Program-made: the position numbers and the translations under genes
Notes under the pieces: generated by a model
Told to the model about the DNA's origin: nothing
The model's database searches: none
Seen by the model: only the letters and a program-made list of their open reading frames with translations
NCBI RefSeq assembly: GCF_014337195.1
Contig: NZ_CP060634.1
Span: 2,790,001 to 2,854,000 of the forward strand
Length of the DNA: 64,000 nt
Direction of reading: 5' to 3'
Source of the DNA: Qiania dongpingensis
GTDB lineage: Bacteria; Bacillota; Clostridia; Lachnospirales; Lachnospiraceae
Shown here: positions 60,531-64,000 of the stretch, in pieces
How positions within the stretch are numbered: position 1 is the first letter of the stretch
Layout: each line of letters starts with the position of its first letter

Positions 60531-61736
60531 ATGCTTAATAAAAAATCAGTTGACGATATCAGCGTAAAAGGCAAAAAAGTCCTGGTCCGCTGTGATTTCA
60601 ACGTTCCGCTGAAGGACGGCCAGATCACGGACGAGAACCGTCTCGTGGCGGCTCTGCCTACGATCAAGAAACTGATCGCGGACGGCGGAAAAGTCATTCT
60701 GTGCTCTCACCTGGGAAAGCCCAAGGGAGAACCGAAGCCGGAGCTGTCCTTGGCGCCTGTGGCGGCCAGACTGTCTGAGCTTCTTGGACAGGAAGTGAAG
60801 TTTGCCCCGGATGAAAATGTGGTGGGTCCCAATGCAAAGGCGGCGGTTGCGGAGATGAAAGACGGGGACGTGGTCCTGCTTGAGAATACCCGTTACCGGA
60901 TTGAAGAAACCAAGAACGGAGAGGCCTTCAGCAAGGATCTGGCTTCCCTTTGCGACGTATTTGTAAATGATGCTTTTGGTACGGCTCACAGAGCGCACTG
61001 CTCCAACGTGGGAGTGACCGAGTACGTGGATACTGCGGCAGTCGGTTATCTGATGCAGAAGGAGATTGATTTCCTGGGCAATGCGGTGAATAATCCTGAA
61101 AGGCCTTTTGTAGCCATCCTGGGAGGCGCGAAGGTGGCGGATAAGCTGAATGTCATTGCGAACCTTCTGGAGAAATGCGATACATTGATCATCGGCGGCG
61201 GCATGGCATATACGTTCCTGAAAGCGAAGGGCTATGAGGTAGGCACTTCCCTGGTGGACGATGAAAAGGTGGCATACTGCAAAGAGATGATGGATAAGGC
61301 GGAGAAGCTCGGCAAAAAACTCCTTCTCCCTGTCGATACTACGATCGCGGCATCCTTCCCGAACCCCATCGACGCAGAGATCGAGGTGTCCGTTGTGGCG
61401 GCCGACGCGATACCGGCAGATATGATGGGCCTGGATATCGGAACGAAGACGGCCGAGATGTTTGCCGATGCCGTGAAGTCTGCTAAGACCGTGGTGTGGA
61501 ACGGCCCTATGGGCGTGTTTGAAAACCCGATTCTTGCGAAAGGCACGATTGCCGTGGCAAAATCTCTGGCTGAGACAGACGCTACCACCATTATCGGCGG
61601 CGGAGATTCCGCGGCTGCGGTAAATCAGCTGGGCTTTGGCGATAAGATGTCCCATATTTCCACCGGAGGCGGAGCCTCTCTGGAATTCCTGGAGGGCAAA
61701 GACCTTCCCGGCGTAGTGGCGGCAAACGACAAATAA
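60531..61736 (+). CDS. pgk: Phosphoglycerate kinase
   Basis: A 401-residue enzyme that makes ATP from 1,3-bisphosphoglycerate. [18 protein letters not shown] opens it, with [25 protein letters not shown], and [16 protein letters not shown] precedes the ATG. It is part of the gap-pgk-tpi-gpmI cluster; expression probably depends on read-through of the preceding terminator. Confidence 0.97.
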   Translation: MLNKKSVDDISVKGKKVLVRCDFNVPLKDGQITDENRLVAALPTIKKLIADGGKVILCSHLGKPKGEPKPELSLAPVAARLSELLGQEVKFAPDENVVGPNAKAAVAEMKDGDVVLLENTRYRIEETKNGEAFSKDLASLCDVFVNDAFGTAHRAHCSNVGVTEYVDTAAVGYLMQKEIDFLGNAVNNPERPFVAILGGAKVADKLNVIANLLEKCDTLIIGGGMAYTFLKAKGYEVGTSLVDDEKVAYCKEMMDKAEKLGKKLLLPVDTTIAASFPNPIDAEIEVSVVAADAIPADMMGLDIGTKTAEMFADAVKSAKTVVWNGPMGVFENPILAKGTIAVAKSLAETDATTIIGGGDSAAAVNQLGFGDKMSHISTGGGASLEFLEGKDLPGVVAANDK

Positions 61737-61782
61737 ACAGTTTATCGATCAGGAAGATTTTAACAGAATAGGAGAAAAAACA

Positions 61783-62532
61783 ATGGCAAGGAAAAAAATA
61801 ATCGCCGGCAACTGGAAAATGAACATGACTCCCAGCCAGACTGTGGAGCTTATCAATACTCTGAAACCTCTGGTAGTGACAGAGGACGCGGACGTAGTAT
61901 TCTGCGTTCCGGCTATCGATATCATTCCCGCGCTGGAGGCTTCTAAGGGCTCCAACATCGAGATTGGTGCAGAAAATATGTACTATGAGGAGAAAGGCGC
62001 TTACACAGGCGAGATCGCTCCTGATATGCTGACAGACGTGGGTGTGAAATATGTGATCATCGGCCATTCCGAAAGAAGAGAGTATTTTGCGGAAACCAAT
62101 GAGACTGTGAACAAGAAGGTCTTGAAGGCCTTTGAGCATGGCATCACTCCCATTGTATGCTGCGGTGAGACTCTGACTCAGAGAGAGCAGGGCGTTACCA
62201 TGGACTTCATCCGTCAGCAGGTTAAGATCGCGTTCCTCGGAGTGACTGCGGAGCAGGCTAAGACGGCAGTGATCGCGTACGAACCCATCTGGGCCATCGG
62301 TACCGGCAAGACCGCTACCACAGAACAGGCGCAGGAGGTCTGCTGCGGCATCCGTAAATGCATCGCAGAGATCTACGATGAAGCGACAGCAGAAGCAATC
62401 CGCATTCAGTACGGCGGAAGCGTTAATGCCAAGACCGCTCCCGAGCTGTTTGCACAGCCCGATATCGACGGCGGCTTGGTAGGCGGCGCGGCGCTGAAGC
62501 CCGATTTCGGAAAGATCGTAAACTGGAAATAA
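61783..62532 (+). CDS. tpiA: Triosephosphate isomerase
   Basis: A 249-residue barrel enzyme. K in AGNWKMNMT, catalytic His in IIGHSERRE, catalytic Glu in [11 protein letters not shown], and GGSVNAKT phosphate loop. It interconverts dihydroxyacetone phosphate and glyceraldehyde-3-phosphate. AGGAGA precedes the ATG; it lies 46 bases after pgk. Confidence 0.97.
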   Translation: MARKKIIAGNWKMNMTPSQTVELINTLKPLVVTEDADVVFCVPAIDIIPALEASKGSNIEIGAENMYYEEKGAYTGEIAPDMLTDVGVKYVIIGHSERREYFAETNETVNKKVLKAFEHGITPIVCCGETLTQREQGVTMDFIRQQVKIAFLGVTAEQAKTAVIAYEPIWAIGTGKTATTEQAQEVCCGIRKCIAEIYDEATAEAIRIQYGGSVNAKTAPELFAQPDIDGGLVGGAALKPDFGKIVNWK

Positions 62533-62615
62533 ATGAGGAAAGAAAGGATGTCCGGAAAGCCTGCTATGGTTTTCCGAACATCCTTTTTACGTTTTAGAAC
62601 ATGCTGCATGAAGTG

Positions 62616-63242
62616 TTATATGCTCATGATATCTGCCCGCATAAGGCCGACGGCGGTGGTCTTGTCATTCCGCTTTACCGCATCCAGGATGGAACTGTGG
62701 AAAACGGAGGTTTCTTCAAAGAGAGGGGAATGCTGCTGGGTCATCCTGATCTGGACATAAGCTCTGGTCTGCATAGACATGGCAGAACGGAGCGTTTCGT
62801 ATGCGTAATCATTTTCATAGATACGGAAAAATGCCAGATGAAAGTCGATATTGTCATTCCAATGCCGGATGGCCTCTTGCCTGGCGCCATGTTTCAGCTG
62901 GGAATTTTTAAGCTCTTCCAGAGCTGAAAGGGCTTCCGGAGTGAATTTATGCCAGCATTCAGACATGAAGCCGCATTCCAGGACACATCGATATGTTTTA
63001 ACGTTATAGATATCCTGTTCGGTCAGCGGCGTGATCTTGTAGCCATAATAAGGGATGCTGTACAGCACCTTCTCTTTGCAGAGCTCCACCAGAGCTTCTC
63101 GGATCGGAGAGCGGCTCACCTGATACTGTTCCATCAGATTCTTTTCATTGAGCACCTGTTCCGGGCTGTAGTTTCCCTCTATGATATCCTTCAGCAGAGA
63201 ACGGTAGATATGCTCCTTGATGCTGGTATTGTTATCGTTCAT
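62616..63242 (-). CDS. GntR-family regulator with FCD domain
   Basis: A 208-residue FadR/FCD regulator: HTH at about 10-75 (NLMEQYQVSRSPIREALVELCKEKVLY) and an FCD ligand-binding domain. It lies between tpiA and gpmI in the opposite direction, so it may control part of the glycolysis cluster, for example gpmI, but it may simply be placed there. The dyad at the gap promoter is one possible target. Ligand unknown, typically a small carboxylic acid. Confidence 0.9.
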   Translation of the reverse strand: MNDNNTSIKEHIYRSLLKDIIEGNYSPEQVLNEKNLMEQYQVSRSPIREALVELCKEKVLYSIPYYGYKITPLTEQDIYNVKTYRCVLECGFMSECWHKFTPEALSALEELKNSQLKHGARQEAIRHWNDNIDFHLAFFRIYENDYAYETLRSAMSMQTRAYVQIRMTQQHSPLFEETSVFHSSILDAVKRNDKTTAVGLMRADIMSI

Positions 63243-63354
63243 GTTTATCCCTCATTGGTTTCAGGTTAATATGTAAATTATAGAATAGGGCCGGGTGTTT
63301 GTCAATGAAGCGGGCAGATACCGGAAATCAGGGAGGAAAATTTTGTTTCAGGTC

Positions 63355-63383
63355 TTGCATAGGAAAAGAAAATAGAGTACAAT
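63355..63383 (+). promoter_or_regulatory. gpmI promoter
   Basis: TTGCAT (63355-63360), 17 bases, TACAAT (63378-63383). Confidence 0.65.
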
Positions 63384-63480
63384 TCAGAATTGGAAGAGTG
63401 TCTGCGGTGCTTTTCCCTGGGACATACAAGCATTTTACCTCTCATTTTCGGGAGATCATGATTTTAAAAGGAGAAAAACG

Positions 63481-64000
63481 ATGAGCAAAAGACCTACAGT
63501 GTTAATGATTCTCGACGGCTATGGTTTGAACGACAGGAAGGACGGCAATGCCGTTTATGAAGCAAATACCCCTGTGATCGATAAGCTGAAAGCGGAATGC
63601 CCTTTTGTCAAAGGAAATGCCAGCGGTATGGCGGTCGGACTTCCGGAGGGCCAGATGGGAAATTCCGAGGTCGGGCATTTGAATATGGGAGCCGGACGTA
63701 TCGTATATCAGGAGCTCACCAGGATCACAAAAGAAATCCAGGATGGAGATTTCTTTAAAAATGAAGCTTTTAAGGCGGCAGTTGAAAATTGTAAGAAACA
63801 TGATTCCGCCCTTCACCTCTACGGGCTGGTCTCAGACGGCGGCGTACACAGCCATAATACCCATATCTACGGCCTTTTGGAGCTGGCGAAGAGGGCAGGG
63901 CTAACCAAGGTCTATGTACATTGTTTCCTGGACGGCCGCGACACGCCTCCCACATCTGGGAAGGATTATGTGGCTGAGCTGGTGGAAAAAATGAAGGAGA
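63481..64000 (+). CDS. gpmI: 2,3-bisphosphoglycerate-independent phosphoglycerate mutase (partial, cut by window end)
   Basis: The first 173 residues are visible. [13 protein letters not shown] gives the metal-binding Asp, and [14 protein letters not shown] carries the catalytic Ser (phosphoserine). It continues with [14 protein letters not shown] and [10 protein letters not shown]. It converts 3-phosphoglycerate to 2-phosphoglycerate and needs Mn2+. The ATG at 63481 has AAGGAG upstream. The frame is open to the last base, so the gene is truncated only by the window. Confidence 0.95.
   Translation, partial: MSKRPTVLMILDGYGLNDRKDGNAVYEANTPVIDKLKAECPFVKGNASGMAVGLPEGQMGNSEVGHLNMGAGRIVYQELTRITKEIQDGDFFKNEAFKAAVENCKKHDSALHLYGLVSDGGVHSHNTHIYGLLELAKRAGLTKVYVHCFLDGRDTPPTSGKDYVAELVEKMKE

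Noticed and set aside
60546-61655. Long open frame on the minus strand inside pgk
   Set aside because: It is antisense to an unmistakable phosphoglycerate kinase and has no plausible domain.

Overview
The window reads as chromosomal DNA of an anaerobic, low-to-mid GC Firmicute, most likely a member of the Lachnospiraceae (Clostridia). The evidence is strong AGGAGG-type ribosome binding sites, TTGACA/TATAAT promoters, [FeFe]-hydrogenase maturases (HydE, HydF), a FeoA-FeoA-FeoB ferrous iron system, an Rrf2/NifS/NifU-type Fe-S operon, a ferredoxin-type aldo/keto reductase, a SpoVB/MurJ-like flippase, and a short LigA of the type I associate with this family. Genus and species cannot be told. I saw no phage genes, insertion sequences, CRISPR array or rRNA. 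The only tRNA is a tRNA-Ser(CGA).

Layout, left to right. (1) 0-3.5 kb: a PD-(D/E)XK-like protein, a methyltransferase and a GntR-type regulator with two HTH domains (regulator A). (2) 3.7-6.2 kb: a soluble hybrid histidine kinase divergent from regulator A. (3) 6.2-9.4 kb: feoA-feoA-feoB behind three tandem dyads (TGGTTAG-N6-CTAACCA type) that look like metal-regulator operators. (4) 9.4-13.4 kb: an acetyltransferase, a divergent MerR/MATE pair, then a yybP-ykoY (Mn2+) riboswitch with terminator in front of an uncharacterised repeat protein and a YccF membrane protein. (5) 13.5-24.8 kb: housekeeping genes (rluF-ligA-metA; nitroreductase; flippase; iscR-nifS-iscU-mnmA-amidase; tRNA-Ser). (6) 25-33.7 kb: a signalling island with two diguanylate cyclases, a second two-HTH GntR regulator (regulator B), a lipoprotein that fuses an ABC-type solute-binding domain to a 5'-nucleotidase C-terminal domain, and a membrane hybrid kinase. 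(7) 34-44.9 kb: small accessory units, each with its own regulator: an aldo/keto reductase behind a MerR-type promoter, DUF2975 plus an XRE regulator, AraC/GyrI, TetR plus MATE, a PHP phosphatase, a membrane protein with homocysteine methyltransferase, and a GntR/ABC operon. (8) 45-50.9 kb: marR-ftsH, and a two-component system followed by an ABC exporter. (9) 51-57.4 kb: lgt, a Crp/Fnr regulator, and an ABC-importer/hydE/hydF operon. (10) 57.5-64 kb: aminopeptidase, YbaK, then the lower-glycolysis cluster gap-pgk-tpi-(gntR)-gpmI, with gpmI cut by the window end.

The most unusual material is the pair of two-HTH GntR regulators, each beside a hybrid kinase; the solute-binding/5'-nucleotidase-C fusion, which lacks the metallophosphatase domain and looks like a sensor rather than an enzyme; the ABC importer co-transcribed with hydE-hydF under a dyad at the -41.5 position; and the Mn2+ riboswitch in front of a repeat protein and YccF. 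All functions are inferred from reading the sequence; no database search was run.
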